A stretch of DNA of 64,000 nucleotides. Source: Cepaea nemoralis (lineage: Eukaryota > Mollusca > Gastropoda > Stylommatophora > Helicidae). Under the pieces are notes generated by a model. It was not told the origin of the DNA and made no database searches. It saw only the letters and a program-made list of their open reading frames with translations. The position numbers and the translations under genes are program-made. Below are positions 1 to 10,800 of this stretch, one piece after another; position 1 is the stretch's first letter, and every line of letters begins with the position of its first letter. Location of the stretch: positions 105,001 to 169,000 of the forward strand of contig JACEFZ010028143.1 of the NCBI GenBank assembly GCA_014155875.1. Direction: 5' to 3'.

Positions 1-338
1 TTGATAGGAGAATTATGAGAACAGCATGAACAGATAATAAGCGCAGTGACGATATCTGGAACATAGTTAACCCAAAAAGAGAACTGGTTGCTAGAATCAG
101 AAGAAGACTTTATTTTGGCACGTAGAAGGGCAAGGTCGAAGTGCGTTGTAGCAGCGGGAATAATTGGAAGGGACGAGAAGTAGGGGTGGTGGTGGGTAGG
201 GGGAACTGAAAGAGAAGGTACTGAACAATGTGTGATTATGGCATAGGGGAACGTATGAATCAGAAAAGATTGGCAGTCCGCGAGACAGAAAGCTATGAAC
301 AGACATGATCACCAGTACCACACGGCATGGACTATACG
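1..338 (+). mobile_element. 3' end of a LINE-like element (tail-E), plus strand
   Basis: Positions about 270-335 (ending CACACGGCATGGACTATA) recur in antisense at 24905-25000, 45470-45560 and, weaker, 23045-23100. In each case the conserved block sits next to a GAA/TTC run or its relic. A block ending at a fixed point beside a short tandem repeat is what a LINE 3' terminus looks like. No reading frame is recognisable, so the family is unassigned; an RTE-like 3' UTR is the likeliest reading. Positions 1-270 are only weakly comparable to the copy at 45560-45640. Confidence 0.45.
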
Positions 339-590
339 AAGAAGAAGAAGAAGAAGAAGAAGAAGAAGAAGAAGAAGAAGAAGAAGAAGAAGAAGAAGAA
401 GAAGAAGAAGAAGAAGAAGAAGAAGAAGAAGAAGAAGAAGAAGAAGAAGAAGAAGAAGAAGAAGAAGAAGGAGAAGAAGAAGAAGGAGGAGGAGAAGAAG
501 AAGAAGAAGAAGAAGAAGAAGAAGAAGAAGAAGAAGAAGAAGAAGAAGAAGAAGAAGAAGAAGAAGAAGAAGAAGAAGAAGAAGAAGAAT
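336..590. repeat. (GAA)n microsatellite, about 255 bp
   Basis: Nearly pure AGA/GAA triplets with a short GGA-rich interruption near 470-495. The tract directly follows the tail-E LINE 3' end, so it is probably an expanded LINE tail. All six frames through it give only homopolymeric peptides (Glu, Arg, Lys, Ser, Leu), which are not genes. Confidence 0.97.
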
Positions 591-597
591 GCATATT

Positions 598-641
598 AAA
601 TGAATGTATGAATGAATGAATGAATGAATGAATGAATGAAA
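598..641. repeat. (ATGA)n microsatellite
   Basis: About ten ATGA/GAAT units follow the GAA tract after a few bases. A 350-bp stretch to the right (642-989) shows nothing I recognise. Confidence 0.93.
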
Positions 642-987
642 CCAGACACATGTGCCCAGTCTTTGGTCAGTCATTGAAAAGATAAGATTACAGCTAATGA
701 AAGCTAGACACCAGATGCTTCTAACAAAAACAGAGCAGCAGTCCTGGAGTCTAATACGTCACAAGAAACATTCCTCTAGAAAAGGCTCCCATAGGACCAC
801 CAAAATTAAGTACAGGAAAAGGATCTGGTTAAGGTTCTGAGTTCTTAATTGCAAGCCAATATCCAATTAAAGGAAGACTACGTTCCTAAGGGGCAAAGAG
901 GGCATTTGGTGAAACGTTTGTATTATCTCTTGCAAGGAAAATAGAAATATATTATGGCCCAGTCTATAATACAGGATAGTATATGGT

Positions 988-1168
988 GGTTAGTTAGTTA
1001 GTTAGTTAGTTGCATATCCTTTACAGAACGTCGCAGTCAACACCACCATTATTTGCGGTTGTGATCTTTAACGTTATGTAGTTTGCCATTGATTTCTGAA
1101 CTACCGGTACCCATACCATTGTTCATAAAAACCCAACGCAAGGCGGTCTATAGTATATGGGCAGTGTG
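988..1168 (-). mobile_element. SINE-1 copy, minus strand, truncated
   Basis: In plus orientation the copy begins with (GTTA)n at 988-1011, followed by TGCATATCCTTTACAG. These are the reverse complement of the SINE-1 3' end (GGATATGCAA plus a TAAC tail) seen complete at 30048-30285. The shared body motif GTAGTTTGCCATTG is present. The copy stops before the tRNA-like head. SINE-1 encodes no protein and depends on a LINE's machinery. Confidence 0.8.
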
Positions 1169-1176
1169 TGTGTGTC

Positions 1177-1395
<219 letters not shown>

Positions 1396-1918
1396 GGTAT
1401 TCTTTGCATTTTCTTCAGAAACCACATTTCCACAGCCATCAGATGTTTTTCAGCTTGTCTGCTCATTGTCCATGCTTCACATCCATACAAAAGTACTTGT
1501 TCTATGTAGCACTTCAACGCTCTTTTTCTCCTTTCAATTGATATCTTTTTAATTGGTCAGTATGATTTTTCATCTTGCAAAAGGCTATCTTCTCAATGGC
1601 AATACTTGTTCTAATCTCTTCAAGGCATTTCCCATCAGATGTTATGACTGTTCCGAGATAACAGTACCGATTCACCTATTTCAGAATATGCACATTTACT
1701 GGTATTTAACATCGTGGCATTTCCTTCTTCCCAATGACGAACATAATCTGTGTCTTCATATTTTCAATTCTAACCCTAGTTGTTCACTGTGTGCATCAAC
1801 CGCATCTACTTAAATGTTGCAGGTCCGGTTTCCTGTTCATTGTCTGCAATCAAGACTGTTTCATCTGCATATCTAATGTTATTGATGTATTGACCCCCAT
1901 TGTTGATTCCTACCATAT
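1396..1918 (-). mobile_element. RTE-B LINE (minus), 3' coding segment
   Basis: This is the C-terminal part of a minus-strand RTE-B LINE whose remainder lies at 3332-3855 and 4313-6040. Read on the minus strand, 1806-1918 gives a reverse transcriptase motif with YADETVLIAD, the Y-x-DD box with its second Asp replaced by Glu. Further 3', the reverse complement of 1395-1440 equals the segment 'mWFLRKMQRIPW' seen in plus-strand RTE-B copies at 9310. Stops and frame shifts break the frame. It is interrupted at 1918/1919 by an RTE-A insertion and resumes beyond it. Confidence 0.72.
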
Positions 1919-3331
1919 ATTCTATCTTCTTCTTCCTCTTCTTCTTCTTCTTCTTCAGCTTTCCGAGCCATTGAGGTTCTTTGCTGCAAATACAATCCGT
2001 CTCCATTCGTCTCTCTGGTGGACCTTCTCTTGCCAGTCGTTGATTCCAAGTGCTTGTAGGTCTGTACATGTATTATCTCTCCACCGTCTTCTTGGTCTAC
2101 CTCGGGGTCTACGGTCATTTATTTCCTGAGTGTAAGCGAGTTTTGTTTCCCTCTTATCTTCCATTCTTTCTATATGCCCCAGCCATTGTAGTCTATTAGC
2201 CTTCATGATACCAGTGATTAGCGGGGACTTAAATAGATCATAAAGTGTCTTTGTTACCTCTTCTTTTCCACTCTCTACTTTGTGTATCCCTAATGGGTCC
2301 AAAGATGCGTCTTAAAATTTTGTTCTCAAAGGTTTGTAACAAGGCTTCGTCTCCTTTCGTTGTACTCCAGGTTTCAGAGCCATACAGCACAACTGGTCTG
2401 ATCAGTGTTTTGTATATTGCGATTTTGGTGTTACGAGATAGCGCCTTTGATTTTAGTAGATGTTGTAGTGCATAGTATATCTTATTTCCAGAGTTGATTC
2501 TAGTTTGTATTTCTTCCGTTATGATGTTGGAGCAGTTGAAGATTGTACCCAGGTATTTGTATGTTTCCGTTCTTTAATGGTCATATTATCTATTTGTATG
2601 TGGCCAGAGTTTTTAGCCATTCCGTCTCTTGAAATTACCATATATTCTGTCTTATCTTGGTTGATAACCAGCCCCATCTGTTGGGCTTTTTCCTTTAAGT
2701 GAGTCAATATTTTCAATGTCTTTTGTTCACTTTGCCCTATAATATCTATATCATCTGCATAACCAAGCAGCTTGGATGTTCCTCCAATATCACATTCCTC
2801 CTTTATCTTCCTTACAACTTTCTCTAGAGCCAGATTGAAGAGTAACGGCGATAGTGCATCACCCTGTTTCAAGCCAGATGTTATTTGGAAGGGGTCTGAT
2901 TTCCTGCCTTTATATGTTACTATATTATAAGTATCTTCCATGCATAGTCTGGTCATGTTGATTAACTCCTTGGTATTCCAAATTCCTGCATAGCATTCCA
3001 TAAACTATTCCTATAGACACTATCCTTTTTAAAATCCACAAAAATGTTATGGAGATCTCTTTTATATTCCCAATGTTTCTCGGCTATTTGTCGTAAGATA
3101 AATATCTGATCTATTGTTGATCTGTTTTGTACTAAAACCCGCCTGGTAGTCACCTAATATGTCTTCTGAATGTGGTTTTAGTCTATTTAGTAATATAGCG
3201 GATAGTATCTTATAGCTTGTGGACAGTAGTGATATTCGTCTATAATTTCCACATTGGAACTTGTCTCCTTTCTTAAAGATAGGTATCAATAATGACTCTT
3301 TCCAGTCATGGGGTAATTCTTCAGTTCTGAA
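1919..3331 (-). mobile_element. RTE-A LINE (minus), 5'-truncated, inserted in RTE-B
   Basis: Read on the minus strand, this carries the RT palm (2519-3001, with LGYADDIDI) through a C-terminal 'GRPRRRW' region to the stop codon near 1960. The 3' end is a TTC/GAA tract at about 1925-1960. Nucleotide identity to the copies at 32405, 35994 and 55783 is high. Small deletions (for example 5 bp near 3028) and frame shifts split it into several ORFs (1955-2302, 2519-3001, 2962-3153). The 5' break at 3331 falls inside the RT. The element encodes a reverse transcriptase for target-primed retrotransposition but is dead here. Confidence 0.85.
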
Positions 3332-3855
3332 AATATTTTTATCGTACAGGGAAAAAAGATCTGGAGACATTACACATCGCTGTCTCACACCTCTTTTAAT
3401 AGGCTGATGTTTACCTACATCATTATTAAATTTGATTGCAGCTTGTTGCTTGAAATATATGTCTTTTACAAGTCTAAGGTCTTTGCCATCAATTTGTAGA
3501 TCTTCAAGCAATCTTATCATGTCGACATGTCTCACTTTATCGAAAGCCTTTGTGTAGTCACTAAAGCAAAGGTGTAGATCTTTGTTTACTTCTGTAGAAC
3601 GTTAAATTACTGTTCTCAGTATATACACAGCATTTAATGTATCCTTGCCTTCTAAAAACCCATATTGTTCTTCTCCTATTTCAGGTTGTATTGTTTTCCT
3701 AACTCTTTGCATGATAATTCTCAGTAAAATCTTCGCGATGTGACTCATTATACTAATTGTTCGATGTTGATCGCATTTCAATGCTTCTGATTTCTTCGGG
3801 ATTGCAATATTTATAGAACTAAATAATTCAGGGGGTATATCTCCAGTATACATCC
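3332..3855 (-). mobile_element. RTE-B LINE (minus), reverse transcriptase segment
   Basis: Minus-strand peptides include 'VRQRCVMSPDLFSLY' (the RT QG-x-x-SP-x-LF region, with Gly changed to Cys) and, upstream, an 'IAIPKKSEALKCDQHRTISI' stretch in the ORF at 3602-3853 that matches the plus-strand RTE-B copy at 7905-7965. The ORF 3062-3535 runs from this segment directly into the inserted RTE-A, giving an accidental chimera of two RTs. Confidence 0.78.
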
Positions 3856-4312
3856 AAAATCATGTCAATTGAAACGAGAAAAAGAGTGTTGAGGGGCTAC
3901 ATAGAGCCTGTTCTTTGCATGGATGTGAAACTTTGACAAATAGCAGTGAAGCTGAAAAACATCTGATGGCATGCAGAAATGTGGTTTCTGGGGAAAATGC
4001 AAAGAATACCATGGGTCAGACAGAAAAACCAATGACCAAGTACTACAGGAGACAAATGAAAATCATAAATCGATTAGAGAAATTAGACGTAGACAGTCAA
4101 CATTTTTTGGACATGTTATGAGAAGAAATGGATTGGAGAACTTAGTGACAACTGACAAGATTGAAGGGAACAGTCCAAGGGGAAGACTTGAAGAAAATAC
4201 CTGGATGGCTTTGTCGAGACAGGAACACTGAGCTGATCTACGACTCTGGTGATCGAGTGAAATGGCGAGTCATGACCGCCCACGCTTTCCGGCATGGCAC
4301 ATGATTGATTGA
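3856..4312 (+). mobile_element. RTE-B 3' fragment (plus) inserted in minus-strand RTE-B
   Basis: Starts near AATTGAAACGAGAAAAAGAG and ends GGCATGGCACATGATTGATTG, both shared with the copy at 9203-9651. It encodes the C-terminal RTE-B region ('FFGHVMRRNGLENLVTT'), with a frame shift around 3920-3975. The tail is a short (ATTG)n run. The flanks ATATCTCCAGTATACAT (left) and ATATCGCCAGTATCATACAT (right) look like a diverged target-site duplication. Confidence 0.8.
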
Positions 4313-6040
4313 TATCGCCAGTATCATACATCGCGTTCAGCAGTCTAGTGACTTGGTCCATTCCATATTCTTCTAAGGCATTGATCATTTCTATTGTGAT
4401 GTTATCTGTACCCACGGTCTTGCCACTTTTCATAAGGTTAAGAGCATTCTGAACTTCCATCTTCAAAACTGATGGCCCTTCATTATTGTTCGATGATCAT
4501 ACTGTTCTTCATTTGTATCATCATAAAGGTCTTTCACATAATATGACCAATCATGTGAAATCTGATCTTTTTCTATTACGATTTTGCCATCTTTGGTTTT
4601 TAGGGAACTTGTTGATGTGTTTGTTCTTTTGTTAGTAATGTCGTTAATTTGTTGTATGCATTAATTTGGTATTCTGGGTGTTGTGGTGGTTTCAATTTCC
4701 TTGCAATTTTTCTCAAGCCATGTTTCTTTTGCCTCTTTGCATAGTTTCCTCATTTTTCTGCGAATCTCTTCATATTTTCCCTTGTTATTTTTGTTATTTC
4801 TCTTATTTCAATGAGTTTTATGATGTCTTCCGTCATCCATTTCTTGCGTCCCATTATCTTTATTTTTGGGATGGTTGTTTCTGCAGCTTGATTGACTGAT
4901 TTCTTTTGTATTTCCCATTGGTCGCTGACATCTTGAAATAATATTTCCATATCGGACAATGCATCAAATCTGTTCTTTACCTCTGCATTGAATTAATCTT
5001 GTGTCTCCCCACTCTTCATTGCCCGTAGATTAAGTTTTGTGTTTCTTGGTGTATGCTTGACTTTTTAAAATTGTGTATGTATATTGCTTAAGATTAATCT
5101 ATGGTCGCTGTAGAAGTCTGCGCTTGGTATAGTTTTTGCGACTTTTAAGGCATTTTAAAATCTTCTATTGATGAGAATGTAATCAGTCTGATTTCTTATC
5201 TTATGATCATGACTCCTCCATGTCCATAATCTCCTTTGGTGATGCTGATACCAGGTGTTTCCAATAAACACATCATGCTCTCTTGCCCACTGTACAAGTC
5301 TGCAAACACTTTCATTGTGTTCCCCTAGTCCATACTTCCTACTATGCATCCATCTTGTTGATTTCCAACTTTGGCATTCAAATCACCCATTATGATATTT
5401 TCTTCAGAATTCTTGCATTTCTTGAAGGCTTTCTCTAAATCATTCTAACATTTATCAATGCTGTCATCACAACTGTCTGCTGTTGGTGCATAAACTTGTA
5501 TGACGTTGACATCAAAAGGTCTTCCACTCAACTTCACCAGTAACACTCGGTCTAATACAGTCCAATATCCTTTGATCGATCTTGCTCTATCTGTATCCAT
5601 TATAATTGCTACTCTTCGCTGTTGTTTCTCTCCACCAGAATATATTTTCTATATTCCTCAGATGTTATAATGCCCAGTCCTGTCCATCTGGTCTCACATA
5701 TACCTAACAGGTTAATATTTAGTCTTCTCATTTCATTCTTAATGTTATCAAATGTTCCATCCCCACTTATGGTTCTTACATTCCAAGTTCCTACTTTCAA
5801 TGTTGGTACTCTTTTGCACTCAGTCGCCTGCTGGCGGTCTGAAGTCACCTGATGCAAATGACTACCAATACCGGGCGAGGATGCTCCTATGGAGCACCCA
5901 TTTACGTCGTTTCTCTGATTATCGATGAGATTGCAGTACATGCTATTCTTGGCATCTGTAGATTAAGTAGTTTGCCATTACTTTCCTTCCTAGCAGTGAC
6001 CTTACAGGTCAATGAGAGTAGCCACTGTCTCCCCCCAAAA
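4313..6040 (-). mobile_element. RTE-B LINE (minus), endonuclease and 5' region
   Basis: This is the 5' half of the minus-strand RTE-B. The ORF 5609-5941 contains 'LKVGTWNVRTISGDGTF' and 'ICETRWTG', the N-terminal motifs of an APE-type endonuclease that nicks target DNA. The ORF 5155-5349 has 'RLWTWRSHDHKIRNQTDYIL', matching the plus copy at 6955-7040, and 4750-4959 has 'KKWMTEDIIKLIE'. Several stops and shifts break the gene. The region 5930-6040 resembles the 5' leader of the plus copy (shared core GGCAAACTAC). Confidence 0.78.
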
Positions 6041-6199
6041 AGAGATATTCTGCTCTTACATAACGGTGACGACGTGATGCGTTTATTCTTCAGGAGATGC
6101 TGTTTAGTGTTTTCTTGTGGATTATGTGGTGTTATTTCGTATTCATTTATAGGCAGTGTTCAAAAGAAGCAACGGAAGGCAGGTGGTGGATGAAATTTT

Positions 6200-8071
6200 G
6201 AGGGCAGCTGACAGATATTTGTTGGTTATGGTCTCAAGTTTCGCGACGGCAGGCAGATGATCTCTTTCACAAGACAATGGCTGCGGTCACACGGCCAGTA
6301 TGGTCACTGTCATGGAGGAAAGCAACGGCAAACTACCTCTTTAAAAGTGCCTAGTACATTATGATTCGCCTAAAGACTGATCATCGCAAGACAACTGCAT
6401 TGACATTAAAATTAGCAACATGGAACATTAGGACGTTAAACGACGACGAAAAGTTAGATAACATAAAACAAGAAATGGAAAGAGAGAAGATTAATATTTT
6501 GGGGATGTGCGAAACGAGATGGACATGAGCAGGCATCAAGATAGATGAAGATTTTAAGATTATTTATTCTGGAGGAGAAGATCGACAAAGGGGAGTGGCA
6601 ATTATCTTGGACCGGAAAACATCAAAATCTGTTCAAGGATATGGGGCGTTGTTGGACAGAGTTCTACTAGTTAAATTAAGTGGCAGACCTTTTAGCATAA
6701 ATGTTATTCAAGTATATGCCCCAACAGGAGAATCCAATGAAGATAGTGTAGAGGAATTTTATAATGACATAGAGTCTGCCTTAAAGAAATGTAAAATTTC
6801 AGAAATAAACATCATAATAGGGGACTTCAACGCAAAAGTAGGAAATCAAGGTGATAGATACAGAGTAGGCAACTATGGTTTAGGAGAGAGAAATGAAAGA
6901 GGATACAGACTCGTTGAGTGGACAAAAGAACAGGATATGATTGTAGGAAATACCTGGTTTAAGCAACACCATAGAATATTATGGACATGGAGGAGTCCTG
7001 ATAGCAGGATTAGAAACCAGATTGACTACATTCTAATAAGCAGAAGATTTAGAAACGCGTTAACAATAGATAAAACATTTCCCAGTGCTGATTTTTATAG
7101 TGACCACAGATTACTTACAGGAACATTGAGGATAAAATTGAAGAAAGTCAAGTATATAACAGGAAACACTAAATATGATTTGTGTACATTGAATAATGAC
7201 AAGGAAATACAAAACAAATTCAACATAGAAGTACAGAATAGATTTGATATATTGCCTGATCTAGAGATCCTATTCCAGGATGTGGATGATCAATGGGAAA
7301 TGTTTAAGAATTCAATCAGTTTGGCTGCAGAAACAACTATTCCAAAATTAAAGAAGGTGAGTCGTAAAAAATGGATGACTGAAGAAATTTTACACCTAAT
7401 GGAAACAAGAAGACTCAACAAAAATAATACTGCCAAATATGAAGAAATTCACAGACAAGTCAGAATATTACGTAAGGAGGCAAAAGAAGCATGGCTTGAG
7501 AAAAAGTGCTTAGAAATTGAAAAACAACACAACTGTCAAAATACCAAATTAGTGCACAAAAGAATTCAGGAACTTACTAATAAAAGAACAAGTAAATAAA
7601 AAAAACTAAAGATGGCAAAATTATAATAGAAAAAGATCAGATTATACATGTCATGGACAGATTATGTGAAAAACCTTTATGATGACAACAGAGAGGAACA
7701 GTATGATATTAGATTTAATCACCAATTTTGAAGATGGAAGTTCGAAATGTTCTTAAGCATGTGAAAGCTGCAAGGCCCCCGGTGCAGATAACATCACAAC
7801 AGAAATGATTAAAGCTTTTGAAAAATATGGAATAGATCAATTCACCAGTCTGCTGAACACATTATATGATACTGCAGATATACCTTCTGAATTATGTAAC
7901 TCTGTATTTATTGCAACCCCCAAGAAATCAGGAGCCTTGGAATGTGATCAACACAGAACAATTAGTATAATGAGTCACATCACAAAGATTTTGCTACGAA
8001 TTATCATGCAAAGATTGACGAAGAAAATACAACCTGAAATAGGGGAAGGACAATGAGGGTTTGTAGAAGGA
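6200..8071 (+). mobile_element. RTE-B LINE (plus): leader, endonuclease and start of RT
   Basis: A second RTE-B, head-to-head with the minus-strand one. A leader at about 6200-6410 contains GGAGGAAAGCAACGGCAAAC. The endonuclease starts near 6415 ('LATWNIRTLN') and a TGA follows 'CETRWT' at about 6526. The large open frame 6595-7599 follows, then an RT N-terminus (7805-8056) after frame shifts. At about 8071 the RT jumps directly to the C-terminal 'VLQETNENRTLIKE' segment, so most of the RT palm is deleted. Confidence 0.82.
6595..7599 (+). pseudogene. RTE-B APE-type endonuclease, N-terminally interrupted
   Basis: The open frame of 334 residues is the bulk of an apurinic-like endonuclease (exo-endo-phosphatase fold) plus the linker to RT. 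Visible motifs are 'VIQVYAP' (about residue 41), 'IIGDFNAKVG' (about 79, metal and DNA-binding Asp/Asn), 'NQIDYILISR' (about 141) and 'YSDHRLL' (about 166, catalytic SDH). The true start is upstream near 6415, in the same reading sense but separated by a stop. The annotated Met at 6595 is therefore only the first Met after the break. The C-terminal half is Lys/Glu-rich linker. It is not expected to be a working protein. Confidence 0.8.
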
Positions 8072-8354
8072 GTACTACAGGAGACGAATGAAAATCGTAC
8101 ATTGATTAAAGAAATTAGACGTAGACAGTCAACATTTTTTGGACATGTTATGAGAAGAAATGGATTAGAGAACTTAGTGACAACTGGCAAGATCGAAGGA
8201 ACAGACCAAGAGGAAGACCGAGAGAAAATACCTGGATGGCTTGGCCAAGTGGCATAGGACGAGACAGGAACACTGAGGCTGATCCACGACACTGGGGAAA
8301 CGAGTGAATTGGCGAGTCATGGCCGCCCACGCTTTCCGGCATGGCACATGATTG
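8072..8354 (+). mobile_element. RTE-B 3' fragment, first tandem copy
   Basis: Encodes 'NRTLIKEIRRRQSTFFGHVM' and ends with GGCATGGCACATGATTGATTGATTG, the RTE-B terminus. It is joined to the deleted RT of the element upstream. It recurs almost identically at 8536-8818, including the following GGATGTATATA. Confidence 0.85.
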
Positions 8355-8385
8355 ATTGATTGGATGTATATAAATATATATATGT

Positions 8386-8416
<31 letters not shown>

Positions 8417-8440
8417 ATATAATGGATATATATATATATA
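8355..8440. repeat. Degenerate (TA)n microsatellite
   Basis: TA-rich run with interruptions, between an RTE-B 3' end and an RTE-A 3' end in opposite orientations. Confidence 0.9.
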
Positions 8441-8535
8441 ATTCTTCTTCTTCTTCAGTCTTCTGAGCTATTGAGGTTCTTTGCTGCAATAAACAATCCG
8501 TCTCCAATCGTCTCTCTGGTTGACCTTCTCTTGCG
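8441..8535 (-). mobile_element. RTE-A 3'-terminal fragment (about 95 bp), minus
   Basis: Starts with (TTC)n, then CAGTCTTCTGAGCTATTGAGG, the antisense end of RTE-A, and stops abruptly at CTTCTCTTGC, where RTE-B sequence begins. The abrupt stop is the duplication junction, not a natural 5' truncation. Confidence 0.85.
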
Positions 8536-8817
8536 GAGACCGAATGAAAATCGTACATTGATTAAAGAAATTAGACGTAGACAGTCAACATTTTTTGGAC
8601 ATGTTATGAGAAGAAATGGATTAGAGAACTTAGTGACAACTGGCAAGATCGAAGGGAACAGACCAAGAGGAAGACCGAGAGGAAAATACCTGGATGGCTT
8701 GGCCACATGGCATGGACGAGACAGGAACACTGAGCTGATCCACGACACTGGTGAACGAGTGAAATGGCGAGTCATGGCCGCCCACGCTTTCCGGCATGGC
8801 ACATGATTGATTGATTG

Positions 8818-8820
<3 letters not shown>
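8536..8820 (+). mobile_element. RTE-B 3' fragment, second tandem copy
   Basis: Near-identical to 8072-8354, with the same (ATTG)n end and the same GGATGTATATA flank, so both belong to a local tandem duplication with a period of about 460 bp. Confidence 0.87.

Positions 8821-8904
<84 letters not shown>
8821..8904. repeat. (TA)n microsatellite
   Basis: Pure TA run between the RTE-B 3' end and the RTE-A 3' end. Confidence 0.97.
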
Positions 8905-8906
<2 letters not shown>

Positions 8907-10552
8907 TTCTTCTTCTTCAGCGTTCTGAGCTATTGAGGTTCTTTGCTGCAAATACAATCCGTCTCCAATCGTCTCTCTGGTTGACCTTCTCTTGCCAGTC
9001 GTTGATTCCAAGTGCTTGTAGGTCTGTTTATATATTATCTCTCCACCGTCTTCGTGGTCTACCTCGGGGTCTACGGTCATCTATTTCCTGAGTGTAAGCG
9101 AGTTTTGTTTCCCTATTATCTTCCATTCTTTCTATATGCCCCAACCATTGAAGTCTATTAGCCTTCATGATACCAGTGATTATCGGGGACGTAAACAGAT
9201 CAATTGAAACGAGAAAAAGAGTGTTGAGGGGATACATAGAGCCTGTTCTTTTGTATGGATGTGAAACTTGGACAATGAGCAGTCAAGCTGAAAAGCATCT
9301 GATCGCTGCAGAAATGTGGTTTCTGAGGAAAATGCAAAGAATACCATGGACAGACAGAAAAACCAATGATCAAGTACTACAGGAGACAAATGAACATCGT
9401 AAACTGATTAGAGAAATTAGACGTAGACAGTCAAAATTTTTTGGACATGTTATGAGAAGAAATGGATTGGAGAACTTAGTGACAACTGGCAAGATCGAAG
9501 GGAACAGACCGAGAGGAAAATACCTGGATGGCTTTGCCACATGGCAAGGACGAGACAGGAACACTGAGCTGATCCACGACACTGGTGATCGAGTGAAATG
9601 ACGAGTCATGACCGCCCACGCTTTCCGGCATGGCACATGATTGATTGATTGAAACAGATCATAAATATCTTTGTTACATATTCTTTTCCGCTCTCCTCTT
9701 TGTGTATCCCTAATGGGTCCAAAGATGCGTCTTAAAACTTTGTTCTCAAAGGTTTGTAACAAGGCTTCGTCTCCTTTCGTTGTACTCCAGGTTTCAGAGC
9801 CATACAGCATAACTGGTCTGATCAGTGGTTTGTATATTGTGATTTTGGTGTTACAAGATAGCGCATTTGATTTTAGTAGGTGTTGTAGTGCATAGTATAT
9901 CTTATTTCCAGAATTGATTCTAGTTTGTATTTCTTCCGTTATGATGTTGGAGCAGTTGAAGATTGTACCCAGGTATTTGTATGTTTCCGTTCTTTTAATG
10001 GTCATATTATCTATTTGGATGTGGCCAGAGTTTTTAGCCATTCCGTCTCTTAAAATTACCATATATTCCGTCTTATCTTGGTTGATAACCAGCCCAATCT
10101 GTTGGGCTTTTTCCTTTAAGTGAGTCAATATTTCTAATGTATATATTTATAATATCTATATCATCTGCATAACCAAGCAGCTTGGATGTTCCTCCAATAT
10201 CACATTCCTCCTTTACCTTCCTTACAACTTTCTCTAGAGCCAGATTGAAGGGTAGCGGTGATAGTGAATCACCCTGTTTCAAGCCAGATGTTATTTGGAA
10301 AGGGTCTGATTTCCTGCCTTTATATGTTTCTATATTATAAGTATCTTCCATGCATAGTCTGGTCATGTTGATTAACTTCCTTGGTATTCCAAATTCCTGC
10401 ATAGCATTCCATAGAGTATTCCTATGGACACTATCATAAGCCTTTTTAAAATCCACAAAAATGTTATGGAGATCTCTTTTATATTCCGAATTTTTCTCGG
10501 CTATTTGTTGTAAGATAAATATCTGATCTATTGTTGATTTGTTTTGTCTAAA
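8905..10552 (-). mobile_element. RTE-A LINE (minus), 5'-truncated, split by RTE-B insertion
   Basis: Antisense RTE-A from its (TTC)n end at 8905 to about 10552 (GTTTTGTCTAAA), with 9203-9651 occupied by an RTE-B insertion. Minus-strand frames include 'IFVDFKKAYDSVHRNTLWNAMQ' (10073-10456) and 'LGYADDIDI'. The bases between TCTAATGT and ATAATATC at about 10138 are replaced by an AT-rich filler, deleting the segment that follows YADDIDI in other copies. Frames are broken. Confidence 0.85.
9203..9651 (+). mobile_element. RTE-B 3' fragment (plus) with 10-bp target duplication
   Basis: A 449-bp insertion flanked by AAACAGATCA at 9193-9202 and 9652-9661. It encodes 'RVLRGYIEPVLLYGCETWTM' through 'FFGHVMRRNGLENLVTTGK' and ends with (ATTG)n. 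It is a clean 5'-truncated LINE insertion by target-primed reverse transcription. The coding frame 9167-9601 is open through the fragment, but the first 12 codons are RTE-A sequence. Confidence 0.92.
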
Positions 10553-10564
10553 GCCTTCTTTCCT

Positions 10565-10800
10565 TTTTTCTAATCTCGTCTCATCATGTTCCTCTTGTAC
10601 CTTGCGGTGTCGAGGTGAAGTATAAACATCGTGAGAGTGCCCGATTATGGGCTTCGTATATCGATTTTCCCATGGACTCTGCTATTCCCTCCGTCCAACG
10701 TTTACGTGGTCGGTCTCTTCCTCTGTTTCCATCTGGTCTGTACATCATTGCTTGTTGTGGTATGCTGCCCTTTTGTCTTCTTCGTTTTTTTTTTTTTGAC
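10565..10800 (-). mobile_element. 3' end of LINE-like family tail-F, minus
   Basis: The antisense block CATCATGTTCCTCTTGTACC followed by TTGCGGTGTCGAGGTGAAGT matches, in reverse, the plus-strand block at 58975-59075 that ends in (GATGAT)n. The three-unit repeat at 17845-18090 uses the same sequence. No reliable reading frame. The following 10800-11700 shows nothing recognisable apart from short ORFs without family features. Confidence 0.55.

Noticed and set aside
295..674. Open frames of Arg, Glu, Lys, Ser or Leu runs on both strands
   Set aside because: They are translations of a GAA microsatellite. The same applies at 11672-12042, 20547-20916 and 48782-49207.
1553..2475. Plus-strand frames such as 1734-2129 and 2245-2475
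   Set aside because: They are antisense to LINE coding sequence; equivalent antisense frames recur at every RTE-A copy (9671, 32703, 36374, 56083).
3915..4121. 68-residue plus frame as a separate small gene
   Set aside because: It is an out-of-frame reading of an RTE-B fragment; the family frame is 3971-4231 after a shift.
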